Shown here piece after piece: positions 8,817 through 18,000 of a stretch of 64,000 bases of DNA. Origin of the DNA: Ruegeria sp. ANG-R (lineage in GTDB: Bacteria; Pseudomonadota; Alphaproteobacteria; Rhodobacterales; Rhodobacteraceae); NCBI RefSeq assembly GCF_000813985.1, contig NZ_JWLJ01000009.1, positions 62,001 through 126,000 of the forward strand. The letters are read 5' to 3'. The stretch's first letter is position 1. The number at the start of each line of letters is the position of its first letter. The notes beneath the pieces are model-generated. The model had not been told where the DNA came from. It saw nothing but the letters and a program-made list of their open reading frames with translations, and made no database searches. A program made the translations under genes and the position numbers.

Positions 8817-9968
8817 ATGACCAAAGACCTGCATATGAACACTGGAACTCTCCGTCCCGGAATCCGCATCGAAAGCGCCGATTTGCGGATCGTCAGTCTG
8901 CCGCTGTTGTCACCTTTCGTGATCTCGACCGGCACCATGACCGCAAAAACCTTTCCGCTTCTGGTGCTCAAAGGTGAAGGAATAGAAGGCGTAGCCGAGG
9001 CGGTGATGGATCCCCAGCCCGACTATCTGGAGGAAACCATCGCCGGGGCGATGGACTTTTTGCGGCGCGTGTTGTTGCCTCAGATCGTCGGGAAACGTTT
9101 CAGCTCCCCGTATGAGCTGGAACCGATTCTCGCGCCGTGGCGAGGTCATCGGATGGCCAAAGCAGTTGTCGAAATGGCCTTTTGGGACCTGTGGGCCAAA
9201 AGCCTTGGCATTCCGTTGCAGGCGGCGCTTGGTGGAACTGGCGATAGCGTTGACGTCGGAGTCAGCCTCGGTATCGCCCCGGTTGAAACAACGCTGGAAC
9301 GTGTCGCCGAAGCAGCAGAGCAGGGGTACAAAAGGACCAAGCTCAAAATCGCCCGGGGGCACGACGTCAAAATTGTAGAGGCGGTTCGGGCACGGTTTCC
9401 CGGTATCAAGTTAACCGTGGATGCCAATACAGACTATGGGTTGGCCGATAGTCCGATCATGCGGGCATTGGACGCCTTCGACTTGGACTACATCGAGCAA
9501 CCGCTTGCCTATGACGATATTCGCGATCATGCAAAGCTACAGTCGCGGGTCAGGACGGCGATCTGTCTGGATGAGAGTATCCGGTCGGCCCGCGATGCAC
9601 GCATCGCGCTTGAACTGGACGCAGCCCGTGTCATCAACATCAAGGTTGGTCGCGTTGGCGGTTTCATGTCTGCGCGAGCGATTCACGATACCTGCGCTGC
9701 CTTTGACGTTCCTGTATGGTGCGGCGGTATGCTGGAAAGCGGCGTCGGTCGGGCACACAACATCCACTTGGCGACATTGTCCAATTTCACAAAACCCGGC
9801 GACACCTCATCGGCCAGCCGATATTTTCACCGTGACATCATCAACGAACGGCTTGAAGCCTCCGAGGGCAAGATGCCGGTCCCGAAGAACGGGCCGGGTA
9901 TTGGCGTGACACTGGACCACGCGTTTCTGTCGACGGTCACCGAGAGTTCCGAGGAGATTCTACCATGA
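8817..9968 (+). CDS. Enolase-superfamily N-acylamino acid racemase / OSBS-like enzyme
   Basis: A 383-residue enzyme of the MenC2/NSAR branch of the muconate-lactonizing subgroup. The KxK base pair is in TKLKIARG; the metal ligands are the Asp in TVDANTDYG, the Glu in YIEQPL and the Asp in ICLDES; the opposite Lys is in INIKVGRVGG. The segment VPVWCGGMLESGVGRAHNI and PGDTSSASRYFHRD are diagnostic of NSAR/OSBS proteins. No menaquinone genes are nearby and roseobacters use ubiquinone, so racemisation of N-acyl (probably N-succinyl) amino acids is more likely than o-succinylbenzoate synthesis. It starts 23 bases after the ABC ATPase and overlaps the GNAT gene by four bases. An alternative ATG is at 8835. 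Confidence 0.87.
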   Translation: MTKDLHMNTGTLRPGIRIESADLRIVSLPLLSPFVISTGTMTAKTFPLLVLKGEGIEGVAEAVMDPQPDYLEETIAGAMDFLRRVLLPQIVGKRFSSPYELEPILAPWRGHRMAKAVVEMAFWDLWAKSLGIPLQAALGGTGDSVDVGVSLGIAPVETTLERVAEAAEQGYKRTKLKIARGHDVKIVEAVRARFPGIKLTVDANTDYGLADSPIMRALDAFDLDYIEQPLAYDDIRDHAKLQSRVRTAICLDESIRSARDARIALELDAARVINIKVGRVGGFMSARAIHDTCAAFDVPVWCGGMLESGVGRAHNIHLATLSNFTKPGDTSSASRYFHRDIINERLEASEGKMPVPKNGPGIGVTLDHAFLSTVTESSEEILP

Positions 9969-10687
9969 CGGAACAGAGCGAGCTGGTTCTTCGGGAATTG
10001 GACGGTCTTTCCGAGATGAAGGCCTCGGAGGATTTCCAGCGTCTGGTCTGGGGTGAAGATGATCCGGCGGACAATGCCGATCTGCTGTTGTCCATCCAGC
10101 ACGAGGGCGGTCTGGTCGCCGGAGCATTTCTGGGTGATCGAATGCTGGGGTTCCTGTTCGGATTTCCCAGCAGTGAGACAGGCATTCAGCACTCTCATCG
10201 CCTGGCGGTTCACGCGGATAGCCGCGGAATGGGGCTGGGTCGACGGTTGAAGTGGTTCCAGCGCGACTGGTGTCTGGCACGCGGCATCACGCTGGTGCGC
10301 TGGACCTACGATCCCCTCAGACGTATCAACGCAACGCTCAATATCGAACGACTGGGGGCGACGGCGGGCATCTATCACGAGGATTACTATGGAACGATGC
10401 AGGGCATAAACGCCGGCATTCCCTCTGACCGGCTTGTGGCAGAATGGGACCTGGAGTCGCGAAATGTCTGCTCACTGAGCGAAACGGGTCGAAGAGTTAT
10501 GCAGCCGGAACTGGTAGAAACGGTGGAAATCCCGCGCGATCTGGACGAACTGCTGGCAGCCAATCCTCAATCAGCGCTCGATGAACGTCTGAACGTGCGC
10601 GCAGCGTTGACATCAGCCTTCAAGCGCGGCTTACGCATCACTGGATTCGATGCCAAACACAATTGCTATCGATTGACCCGAAAGTGA
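9965..10687 (+). CDS. GNAT superfamily acyltransferase (COG3375-like), probable partner of the racemase
   Basis: A 240-residue GNAT protein. The acyl-CoA-binding beta4/alpha3 region reads HRLAVHADSRGMGLGRRLK, followed by VRWTYDPLRRINATLNIERL and GIYHEDYYGTM, a layout I associate with COG3375 proteins. Its start codon overlaps the racemase stop (ATGA), so the two are translationally coupled. In Geobacillus a GNAT succinyltransferase works with an N-succinylamino acid racemase and a desuccinylase to turn D- into L-amino acids; the same role is inferred here. Acyl donor and amino acid are not visible from sequence. It is the last gene of the operon. Confidence 0.8.
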   Translation: MTEQSELVLRELDGLSEMKASEDFQRLVWGEDDPADNADLLLSIQHEGGLVAGAFLGDRMLGFLFGFPSSETGIQHSHRLAVHADSRGMGLGRRLKWFQRDWCLARGITLVRWTYDPLRRINATLNIERLGATAGIYHEDYYGTMQGINAGIPSDRLVAEWDLESRNVCSLSETGRRVMQPELVETVEIPRDLDELLAANPQSALDERLNVRAALTSAFKRGLRITGFDAKHNCYRLTRK

Positions 10688-10886
10688 TCGCTTCAAGGTG
10701 AATCGATTGGATCAAACGCTCATATTCGAGGCGCCGTGTGGTCCGAACGAGGCCGAATTTCACCGATTGAACCTATCGTGGCAGCGGGTCGGTGCGAACA
10801 ATTGGAGGCCTGCGTATTAAAGGGCCAGAAACTGATCTTCGTATAATACAGCTTTGAGGCGGCGCGGATCGGACATTCGTCGTACT

Positions 10887-11807
10887 TCACCGAAGTATTG
10901 GTGGTTCTTTTGTCACGGCCGTCTGGTCAAGCACCCAATTGCAGAACCTCTCTGCATCCTCCCTGTCGGTGGTTGCGTTGATTAAATAGAAATAGTCCCG
11001 CTCGATTTCCATGAAGCCTTTCAGTTTGATCAGTGTTCCGTCGGCGAGGTACGGGTCGACCAACGGGTTTCCTGCCAGCGCGATACCTTGTCCCGCAATC
11101 GCGGCCTGCAGCATGTTGATGTAGGTATTCATAGCCACGCCACTGGACTCCGCTGACAGCACCAGATCATTGGCTTTAAACCAATGTGGCCAACGCGCCT
11201 CGGGTCGGTAGATACCGGACAAATGAAGCAAGTTTTCCCTTGTCAGATCTGCGGCGTCAGACAGGGCGGTATTGGGGGAGTACTTTGGGCTTAGCACCGG
11301 GAATATTCGCTCGCGCAGTAACGGAGTCACTTTTTCACCGGGTGGGGTATCCTTGGAGTAGCGGATCGCAATATCGATATTCTCGGCCGCAAGATCCAGT
11401 TTGCGGTCGGTTACAACGAGGTTCAATTCGACCTCTGGAAACTGATTGCTGAAGTCAACCATGCGCGGCATAAGCCAGTAGGTGGCAAATGCGGTCGTGG
11501 TGGTGACTGTCAGAGGGGTATCGCCCGACTTTTGTGAAACGCTCTGAATGGCATCTGCAATTTGGTGCAGGGCTGGCGCCACTTCCGCCTCGAGCAACCG
11601 ACCGGCCTGCGTCAAAGATACTTTTCGGTGATCCCTGATAAACAGTGTTGTCCCAAGCTCTTGTTCGAGTTCAGCAATCTGGCGGCTGACCGATACACGC
11701 GTGACACCTAATTCTTCTGCCGCACGTGTAAAGTTTGAATTTCGGCATGATGCCTCAAAGGTGATCAGATGCGGCAGTTTTGTAAGAGTTTTACGAAGAT
11801 TTACCAT
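10887..11807 (-). CDS. LysR family transcriptional regulator (GcvA-like)
   Basis: A 306-residue regulator with an N-terminal winged HTH (FEASCRNSNFTRAAEELGVT then RVSVSRQIAELEQELGTTLF) and a C-terminal periplasmic-binding-like effector domain (LTVTTTTAFATYWLMPRMVD, LSGIYRPEARWPHWF). ATG at 11807 was chosen over an upstream GTG at 11849 because the LysR N-terminus conventionally begins about ten residues before FEAS. It is transcribed away from the ProX gene, 121 bases distant, so it probably controls the choline-sulfate operon. The 3' end carries a small hairpin (TACTTC/GAAGTA) overlapping the stop. Confidence 0.93.
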   Translation of the reverse strand: MVNLRKTLTKLPHLITFEASCRNSNFTRAAEELGVTRVSVSRQIAELEQELGTTLFIRDHRKVSLTQAGRLLEAEVAPALHQIADAIQSVSQKSGDTPLTVTTTTAFATYWLMPRMVDFSNQFPEVELNLVVTDRKLDLAAENIDIAIRYSKDTPPGEKVTPLLRERIFPVLSPKYSPNTALSDAADLTRENLLHLSGIYRPEARWPHWFKANDLVLSAESSGVAMNTYINMLQAAIAGQGIALAGNPLVDPYLADGTLIKLKGFMEIERDYFYLINATTDREDAERFCNWVLDQTAVTKEPPILR

Positions 11808-11834
11808 AACGATTTGGTTAACATAGTGGACCGT

Positions 11835-11872
11835 ATTTTTGAACTTCACAACTGCACGTAGATGCCAAAAAT
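11835..11872. promoter_or_regulatory. Inverted repeat between LysR and proX
   Basis: ATTTTTG (11835-11841) and CAAAAAT (11866-11872) form 7-bp arms with a 24-base spacer in the divergent promoter region. It is a candidate binding site for the adjacent LysR protein; A/T-rich arms make chance occurrence possible. Confidence 0.25.
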
Positions 11873-11928
11873 ATCCCTAAGAGGAGAAACTCGCCGGACT
11901 GGCCTGTAGAACTTTCAGGGAGGAAACC

Positions 11929-12888
11929 ATGAAGAACTTTTCCAACTTTGCGTACGCTGCGGCGATGACGACAGTATTTGGACTTCCGGCATTTGCCGCT
12001 GATCAGCCCGGCGCAGGTGTCGATGTGTCGCCGATCAAAGGGTCACCCGCCAACGCATGGTTCCAGCATATGGTCGTACAGCAGGGCCTTGAGGCGCTGG
12101 GATACAACGTCGAGGAAACCCTGGAGGCGGACTTCCCCGCGGTTCATCTGGCTGTCGCTTCGGGGGATGCCGATTATACTTTCAATCACTGGAAACCCCT
12201 GCATAACGACTTTTTTGATAAGTCCGGAGGCGAAGGCGTGATGACGCGCGTCAACGCAGCAATAACCGGGGCAGGTCAGGGGTTCTATATCGACAAAAAG
12301 ACCGCAGAAGCGAATGATATCACCAGTATTAGACAGCTTTCCGACCCTGCGGTAGCCGCTTTGTTCGACGCTGACGGAGACGGGCGTGCCAATCTGTCAG
12401 GCTGCAACCCTGGTTGGGGATGTGAAATCGCGATTGAAGATCACCTGGACAACTTGGACCTGCGCGACACCGTTCAACATGATCAGGGAAGCTATTTCGC
12501 GATCATGGCAGACACCATCACCCGTTATAACGAAGGCGGTGCCATTCTGTATTACACTTGGACGCCGAACTGGATTAGTGACGTGTTGGTTCCCGGAGAA
12601 GACGTGGTTCAGATCGGCGTTCAGAAAGACGGTGAAATGGACGCAGGCTTTGCTGTGAACGACGTCTATATCGTCGCAAACAATGAATTTCTTGAAGAAA
12701 ACCCTGCCGCTGCAAAGTTCTTTGAACTCGTTGACATCCCGATCAGCGCCGTCAATGCGGCTCAGGTGAAGCTGCGTGATGGCGAAAACACGTTGGAAGA
12801 TTTTCAGCGTCACGCCACCGACTGGATTGCTGAAAATCAAGAGCAATTCGACAGCTGGGTGGTTCAGGCAGCCGCCGCCGCGAACTAA
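11929..12888 (+). CDS. proX: ProX-like glycine betaine/choline-type ABC substrate-binding protein
   Basis: A 319-residue OpuAC/ProX-family periplasmic protein with signal peptide ending FGLPAFAA. It carries the ProX hallmark FDADGDGRANLSGCNPGWGC, with the two Cys and calcium-like loop seen in E. coli ProX, and the ligand-box aromatic residues in FNHWKPLHNDFF and YYTWTPNWI. A strong ribosome site (GGGAGGAAA) precedes ATG 11929. It is followed by ProV and ProW homologues and choline sulfatase, so the ligand is likely choline-O-sulfate or a related quaternary amine. A small hairpin in the gap before proV may protect the proX message. Confidence 0.92.
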   Translation: MKNFSNFAYAAAMTTVFGLPAFAADQPGAGVDVSPIKGSPANAWFQHMVVQQGLEALGYNVEETLEADFPAVHLAVASGDADYTFNHWKPLHNDFFDKSGGEGVMTRVNAAITGAGQGFYIDKKTAEANDITSIRQLSDPAVAALFDADGDGRANLSGCNPGWGCEIAIEDHLDNLDLRDTVQHDQGSYFAIMADTITRYNEGGAILYYTWTPNWISDVLVPGEDVVQIGVQKDGEMDAGFAVNDVYIVANNEFLEENPAAAKFFELVDIPISAVNAAQVKLRDGENTLEDFQRHATDWIAENQEQFDSWVVQAAAAAN

Positions 12889-12909
12889 CCCTCCCTGTGA
12901 ACCTGAGGG
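12889..12909 (+). promoter_or_regulatory. Intercistronic hairpin after proX
   Basis: CCCTC (12889-12893) and GAGGG (12905-12909) flank an 11-base loop right after the proX stop. No U-tract follows, so it is more likely to stabilise or partly attenuate the message, giving more binding protein than ATPase, as is common in binding-protein operons. Confidence 0.35.
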
Positions 12910-12951
12910 GCGGTGCACGTGGCCGTCCCAATTTTTTTTAAGGATGATGCA

Positions 12952-13971
12952 ATGGGTGATGCGCAGATCGAGTGTCGTGACCTCTGGAAAATTTATGGAA
13001 ACCGCTCGGACGAGGCCATGAAAGCGGTTCTGGCTGAGGGGTTGTCGAAAGAGGAAGTGCGCGACAGGTTTGGCTGTGTTCTGGGCGTTCGGGATGCAAG
13101 CTTCAGCGTCCAGAAAGGCGAAATCTTTTGCATCATGGGGTTATCGGGGTCGGGCAAATCCACCCTTGTGCGCCACGTGAACCGGTTGATTGAACCGACA
13201 TCAGGCCAAATTCATGTGGCGGGTCAACGTGTAGACGCGTTGGGCGAAGATGATCTGCGCCAGTTGCGGGCCGAAACGATAGGAATGGTTTTCCAGCACA
13301 TGGCTTTGTGGCCCCACCGGACATTGGGTGAAAATGTCGGTTTCGGTCTCGAGGTTCGCGGCATCGATTTGGAAACGCGGCGAGAGGCCGCGATCAGGGC
13401 GCTGGAAGCGATGGACTTGGGCGGGTGGATCGACCACTACCCCGATCAGCTGTCGGGCGGTATGCAGCAACGTGTGGGTCTGGCTCGAGCACTCGCAGCC
13501 GATCCTGAAATCCTGCTGATGGATGAGCCGTTCTCGGCACTTGATCCTTTGATCCGCCGACAGTTGCAGGACCAGTTCCTGAACCTGTCGGCGCATATGC
13601 ACAAAACCACGCTGTTTATCACCCACGATCTGGATGAAGCCATTCGGATGGGAGATCACATCGCCATCATGAATGATGGCGAGATCGTGCAAATCGGCAC
13701 GCCCGAGGAAATCGTCACCAGCCCGAAGGACGACTATGTCACCGAATTTGTGAAAGGCATCAGCCGTGTCGCGCTGGTTAGAGCCGAAACGATCATGGAA
13801 CCACTCGATGGGCGGGACGTCACCGGCAAAACCATCGGCGTGGATGCTGAGCTGGGAGAGATTATCGATCTCTTTATGGACGACCAATCTCCGGTCACCG
13901 TGGTGAGCCCAGATCATGCATCTGTCGGGCAGATCACTATCAAAGACGCGTTGACCGCGTTGCGCGGGTAA
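12952..13971 (+). CDS. proV: Glycine betaine/choline-type ABC transporter ATP-binding protein
   Basis: A 339-residue ATPase of the ProV/OpuAA group. The N-terminal [18 protein letters not shown] leads into Walker [10 protein letters not shown]; the signature is [15 protein letters not shown]; Walker B is [13 protein letters not shown]; switch His is in FITHDLDEA. The N-terminal region before VRDAS ([18 protein letters not shown]) is characteristic of ProV. The C-terminal part after residue 260 is one CBS-like tail shorter than in E. coli ProV. ATG 12952 has AAGGA upstream and was preferred to an earlier in-frame ATG at 12913. Confidence 0.93.
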   Translation: MGDAQIECRDLWKIYGNRSDEAMKAVLAEGLSKEEVRDRFGCVLGVRDASFSVQKGEIFCIMGLSGSGKSTLVRHVNRLIEPTSGQIHVAGQRVDALGEDDLRQLRAETIGMVFQHMALWPHRTLGENVGFGLEVRGIDLETRREAAIRALEAMDLGGWIDHYPDQLSGGMQQRVGLARALAADPEILLMDEPFSALDPLIRRQLQDQFLNLSAHMHKTTLFITHDLDEAIRMGDHIAIMNDGEIVQIGTPEEIVTSPKDDYVTEFVKGISRVALVRAETIMEPLDGRDVTGKTIGVDAELGEIIDLFMDDQSPVTVVSPDHASVGQITIKDALTALRG

Positions 13972-13982
13972 GGGGCCAAGTC

Positions 13983-14900
13983 ATGGACATCTGGAATATA
14001 TTTGACACCGAATGGGTCCCCGTCGGAACTTGGGTCGAAACCTTTCTGCAATGGGTGGTGACCAATTTCCGGTTCATCTTTCAGGCGATCAAGGTACCGT
14101 TTGAAATTGTTCTGACAGGGTTGGAGGACGTTCTGACCCAAGCCCCTGACCTGCTCGTTCTTGCGGTTATCATTTTGGTTGCCTGGCAGGCAGGCGGTCG
14201 CCGTCTGGGCCTGATCTCGGCGGCCTGTATGCTTGCCATCGGACTGATGGGCGCATGGGAAGAAAGCATGACCACGCTGTCCATCGTTCTGACCTGCGTC
14301 GTGTTCTGTTCGCTGATCGGCATTCCGCTGGGCGTGTATTCGGCCAAGAATGATCGGTTCTGGACAGTTCTGCAGCCCATGCTCGATCTGATGCAAACGA
14401 TCCCGTCCTTCGTCTATCTGGTGCCGATTGTGATGTTGTTTTCGATCGGTAACGTTTCGGGTGTGATTGTGACCTTTATCTACGCGCTGCCGCCGGTGGT
14501 GCGTCTGACCAATCTTGGTATTCGGCAGGTCCGCGGCGATATGGTCGAGGCGGCACGTGCATTCGGCGCCTCGAACCGGCAAACGCTCTACAAGGTCGAA
14601 TTGCCTCTCGCCATGCCCACGATTATGGCTGGCGTCAACCAGACCATCATGATGGCGCTGAGCATGGTTGTTGTGTCTTCGATGATTTCCGTGACAGGTC
14701 TGGGTCAGATGGTCCTGCGGGGGATCGGGCGGCTGGACATGGGGCTGGCGACCGTGGGTGGGCTGGGCATTGTGTTTCTGGCGATTGTCATTGACCGGAC
14801 CTCGCAGAGCTTCGGCATTTCGGCGCGCGAGCGCGGTCACAGGAAATGGTATGAAACCGGCCCGGTCGGATATGTCCGTGGCCTGATGGGGCGGGGGTAA
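13983..14900 (+). CDS. proW: Glycine betaine/choline-type ABC transporter permease
   Basis: A 305-residue permease of the ProW/OpuAB family with about six or seven membrane segments. The permease loop reads [20 protein letters not shown] and is followed by [20 protein letters not shown], typical of ProW. It lies 11 bases after proV and one base before the sulfatase gene, so translation of the three is tightly linked. Confidence 0.93.
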   Translation: MDIWNIFDTEWVPVGTWVETFLQWVVTNFRFIFQAIKVPFEIVLTGLEDVLTQAPDLLVLAVIILVAWQAGGRRLGLISAACMLAIGLMGAWEESMTTLSIVLTCVVFCSLIGIPLGVYSAKNDRFWTVLQPMLDLMQTIPSFVYLVPIVMLFSIGNVSGVIVTFIYALPPVVRLTNLGIRQVRGDMVEAARAFGASNRQTLYKVELPLAMPTIMAGVNQTIMMALSMVVVSSMISVTGLGQMVLRGIGRLDMGLATVGGLGIVFLAIVIDRTSQSFGISARERGHRKWYETGPVGYVRGLMGRG

Positions 14901-14901
14901 C

Positions 14902-16398
14902 ATGTCCGACAATCGCCCGAACATCCTGTTCTTTCAGGTCGATCAGCTGACCGCTTCTGCCCTGCAAGCCTACGGAGATAAAATCTGCCATTCCCCGACC
15001 ATCGATGGATTGGCCGACAGGGGGGTGGTGTTCGAAAACGCCTATTGCAACTTCCCGCTCTGTGCACCGTCGCGCTTTTCCATGGCAACGGGACAATTGT
15101 GTTCCAATGTTGGGGCCTATGACAATGCGGCCGAGTTCTCTGCCGAGATTCCAACCTACGCGCACTATCTGCGCGCAGCTGGCTATCAAACGGCCTTGTC
15201 TGGCAAGATGCATTTCATTGGTCCTGATCAGTTCCATGGGTTCGAAAAGCGCCTGACCGCAGACCTCTACCCCGGCGATTTCGCGTGGGTTCCCAACTGG
15301 GAAAATGAAGGCAAACGCGATACCAACGATCCCCGCGCGGTGCGCATCGCGGGAATTTGCGAGCGCTCGGTCCAGATTGACTATGATGAAGAGGTCACCT
15401 TCAAGGCGATTCAGCATATCTTTGATATGGCACGTGGCGATGACAAGCGTCCCTTTTTCCTGCAGGTCTCCTACACCCATCCGCATGAGCCTTATCTTTG
15501 CCGGAAAGAGTTCTGGGATTTATATGAGGACAAGGACATCCCCATGCCCGCGGTCGGTGCCTTGTCGGAAAACGAGCATGATCCCCACTCCGTGCGCCTG
15601 CTGAAGGATTTCGGAATGTTGGGCATTCAGTTCAGTGACGAGGATGTCGCCTGTGCCATCCGCGCTTATTATGGATCGATCAGCTACATTGACAGCCTGA
15701 TGAGCCGGGTCATGGATGCCATGCGCGCGACTGGCGCAGATCAGAACACAGTGGTCATTTTCACTTCGGATCACGGCGAAATGCTGGGCGAACGTGGCAT
15801 GTGGTTCAAAAAGCACTTCTTTGAGAAGTCTTTACGCATTCCGTTGATGATCGCAGGGCCCGATATTGCGCCTCAACGGGTTCAGGAGCTGACATCGCTG
15901 GTAGATATCGTGCCTACACTAAACCGTATCGCAGGGGTAGAAGACTCGGTGGAACCGCTGGAAGGCACAGACCTTCTCGCCCTGATAGACCGGGATAACC
16001 CACCACCTAAGCGTGCAGTATATGCCGAGTATCTGGCCGAGGCGACGAAGGTTCCCATGTTCATGATCCGCCGCGGAAACTACAAGTTCATCTCCTCGTC
16101 GCGTGACGGGATCATGCTGTTCGATCTGCTGAACGATCCGAATGAGCGTACAAACCTCGCCTATGTGGAGGATCATCGTGACCTGACCGATAGCTTTGTG
16201 CATGAGGTCGCAGAAAAGTGGAATGAACCAGACCTGATCCAAGACATCGTCCTCAGCCAGAAGCGCCGAGCTCTGGTTCGCAAGGCAATGGCTCAAGGCA
16301 AAAAGCAGCGTTGGAACCACGGAGAGTCGGAAGCTGACCGGGTTCTGTGGTACCGGGGTGATCAGGGATACAATGAGTGGGCGTTTGACTATATCTAA
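14902..16398 (+). CDS. betC: Choline-sulfatase
   Basis: A 498-residue type I sulfatase that hydrolyses choline-O-sulfate to choline and sulfate in the cytoplasm. The N-terminal ILFFQVDQL holds the metal Asp; the formylglycine signature CAPSRFSMATG supplies the catalytic Cys; FFLQVSYTHPHEPY and TSDHGEMLGERGMWFKKHFF hold further active-site His/Asp/Lys. The C-terminal WNHGESEADRVLWYRGDQG is typical of BetC. The companion betaine genes betA, betB and betI are not in this window. Neighbouring ProXVW genes provide substrate uptake. Family-wide, choline-O-sulfate serves as osmolyte, carbon and sulfur source. Confidence 0.93.
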   Translation: MSDNRPNILFFQVDQLTASALQAYGDKICHSPTIDGLADRGVVFENAYCNFPLCAPSRFSMATGQLCSNVGAYDNAAEFSAEIPTYAHYLRAAGYQTALSGKMHFIGPDQFHGFEKRLTADLYPGDFAWVPNWENEGKRDTNDPRAVRIAGICERSVQIDYDEEVTFKAIQHIFDMARGDDKRPFFLQVSYTHPHEPYLCRKEFWDLYEDKDIPMPAVGALSENEHDPHSVRLLKDFGMLGIQFSDEDVACAIRAYYGSISYIDSLMSRVMDAMRATGADQNTVVIFTSDHGEMLGERGMWFKKHFFEKSLRIPLMIAGPDIAPQRVQELTSLVDIVPTLNRIAGVEDSVEPLEGTDLLALIDRDNPPPKRAVYAEYLAEATKVPMFMIRRGNYKFISSSRDGIMLFDLLNDPNERTNLAYVEDHRDLTDSFVHEVAEKWNEPDLIQDIVLSQKRRALVRKAMAQGKKQRWNHGESEADRVLWYRGDQGYNEWAFDYI

Positions 16399-17125
16399 CG
16401 ACACGTCCCTAAGCGATCTTTACCGAAAAGTGCGGCGAACTGCGAAATGTCTTCGTTCCGGGTCTCGGGCGCGATAGGATGCCAGTACGCTAGGCCGCCT
16501 CGACCCCGTATGGGGCATTCATGGCGACTACTAGCACAGCATTGCAGTATCATTAGAGCAACTTTCCGCTGCACGAGTAAAATCTGTCGTGGGGTACGGT
16601 TACACGGTGCGGGGTTTTATTGCTGTTCGCTGTCAATCCTTGAATGACGAATTTTGGCACGTTTCCTGGCTTCGGCCTCATTGGTTTGCAGCCGGAACAG
16701 AACGGTGACGGTGAAAGCGATGGCTGAATGGCCCCATCTCTTGTCGTGAGACAAGAGTGCTCCGGCGTTGTTGCATTCTACCACCAATATGCCGAGTGCG
16801 CCCGCGCGACCCTTTTTGCTACAATCAAATCAGAAACGGCGTTGACAAAGGCAATGGCTCTGGGGTTTCCCCGCAGCCCCTATCAACCGATAGCGTGTCA
16901 ACTTGAGTTATCACGGCTGATTGTTATTCATGCCCGGGACGTCATCAATAGGTGGGTGCCGTTTCAGAGCGAGAAGCCGGAGATAGATGGTAAAGCTTGC
17001 TAGGGCTTTGAAAGTAAACGGTCTCGACGAAGACTGAAAATTACCAAATTATTGACTAAATTTCAGGCATTATGTCATTTTGGAACTAGCTAAGTTAACA
17101 AGTGAATTGGAAGCAGCGGGGGATC
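16399..17125. other. 727-base intergenic stretch without a recognisable gene
   Basis: Both strands were read. Short open frames at 16447-16647 and 16728-17003 have no recognisable motifs, poor codon texture and no ribosome sites, and are not called. The right 100 bases are A/T-rich and contain a TTGACT box and a small dyad upstream of the LuxR gene. No RNA gene or IS end was found. Confidence 0.6.
17084..17096. promoter_or_regulatory. Small dyad upstream of the LuxR gene
   Basis: AACT (17084-17087) and AGTT (17093-17096) flank AGCTA, 29 bases before the LuxR start. It could be an autoregulatory site. The arms are short, so confidence is low. Confidence 0.2.
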
Positions 17126-17860
17126 ATGAAAAATGCACTGATTGATTTCGTTGATGCATTGGCTGGATTGAACTCTGCTGAAGATCGATGGAACGAAGCG
17201 GTTGTCCAATCCAAACTCATGGGACTTGACGCAATTCTGGTCGGTGAAGCCGATGGGATCAAGAAACAGATCTACTGGATGAATACAAACATGCCAGAAG
17301 ACTGGATCACCGAGTATCTGGAAGAAGATTACATGTCGGTTGACGCGATGCTCGAGAATTTGGCCTGGGACGCACAGTATCACATTGTCGAGTCAGGCCG
17401 GATGAAGCGCGCCGAGGCGCGATCTGACAAAGAACATGCACTTGATCACGGTTTGAAGTCAGCCGGTCTTGCGTCCCTGGTTGGCTCGCGTTTTGGCGAG
17501 TCGGGGAAGCGAGGGGTATATGTGACCCTCTGCTCCGGCGGTAGTATGCAAACAGCCGAAAAAGACAGCGCGATTGATCTGACGATGTTTGCCGCTCTGC
17601 TCGCTACATCAATCACTGAACCAATTCAATCACCTGCCAACCTGAAGTTGCAATCAATGACCCAGTTATTATCACAGCGCCAGCAAGAGGTGTTGGAGTT
17701 GCTCGCTGCGGGATACCAGACGGCCCGCATAGCTGAGCGCCTGAAAATAAGTGAAGCCGCGGTGAACAAGCACTTCTTTCTGGCCCGGCGGGCGCTTGGC
17801 GCCTCTACCCGCGAACAGGCGCTTGCCATCGCTTTGAAACAAAACCTAATTAACTTGTGA
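17126..17860 (+). CDS. LuxR family autoinducer-binding regulator (LuxR solo)
   Basis: A 244-residue quorum-sensing-type regulator. The N-terminal autoinducer-binding domain keeps the family residues Trp60, Tyr64 and Asp73 in MPEDWITEYLEEDYMSVDAM, matching the W/Y/D set that contacts acyl-homoserine lactones. The C-terminal LuxR HTH reads LSQRQQEVLELLAAGYQ, IAERLKISEAAVNKHFFLAR. ATG 17126 is preceded by GCGGGGGA. No LuxI synthase lies in the window, so it is a solo here. It points directly at the giant adhesin gene, with only 140 bases between, suggesting it controls adhesion. Its ligand could be a homoserine lactone or another small molecule. Confidence 0.92.
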   Translation: MKNALIDFVDALAGLNSAEDRWNEAVVQSKLMGLDAILVGEADGIKKQIYWMNTNMPEDWITEYLEEDYMSVDAMLENLAWDAQYHIVESGRMKRAEARSDKEHALDHGLKSAGLASLVGSRFGESGKRGVYVTLCSGGSMQTAEKDSAIDLTMFAALLATSITEPIQSPANLKLQSMTQLLSQRQQEVLELLAAGYQTARIAERLKISEAAVNKHFFLARRALGASTREQALAIALKQNLINL

Positions 17861-17881
17861 AGGTATAGAAATCTCTACCTT
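17860..17881. promoter_or_regulatory. 22-base near-perfect dyad between LuxR and the adhesin
   Basis: The arms AAGGTA and TACCTT are perfect, and nine of ten pairs match over the whole 22 bases starting at the last base of the luxR stop. Lux boxes are about 20-bp dyads at this kind of position, so this may be the regulator's operator for the adhesin gene. With a two-base centre and no U-tract it is a poor terminator, though a stem could still form in RNA. Confidence 0.4.
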
Positions 17882-18000
17882 GGGCGAAACTTTGTGTTTG
17901 CCTACTGTCTTTGCAAATTGTGCCGACCATTAGGAGGACTCCTTTCTTCGACGTGTCGGTCGCAGGAACGTTAGTACTTTTTGATGGAGTTTTTCCGCAC

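Noticed and set aside
8817..9968. Assigning the enolase-superfamily enzyme as o-succinylbenzoate synthase (menC)
   Set aside because: No menaquinone genes are nearby and the operon carries an amino acid importer and a GNAT protein, which favour an N-acylamino acid racemase.
16447..17003. Short frames in the gap before the LuxR gene
   Set aside because: No motifs or ribosome sites, and codon texture is unlike neighbouring genes.
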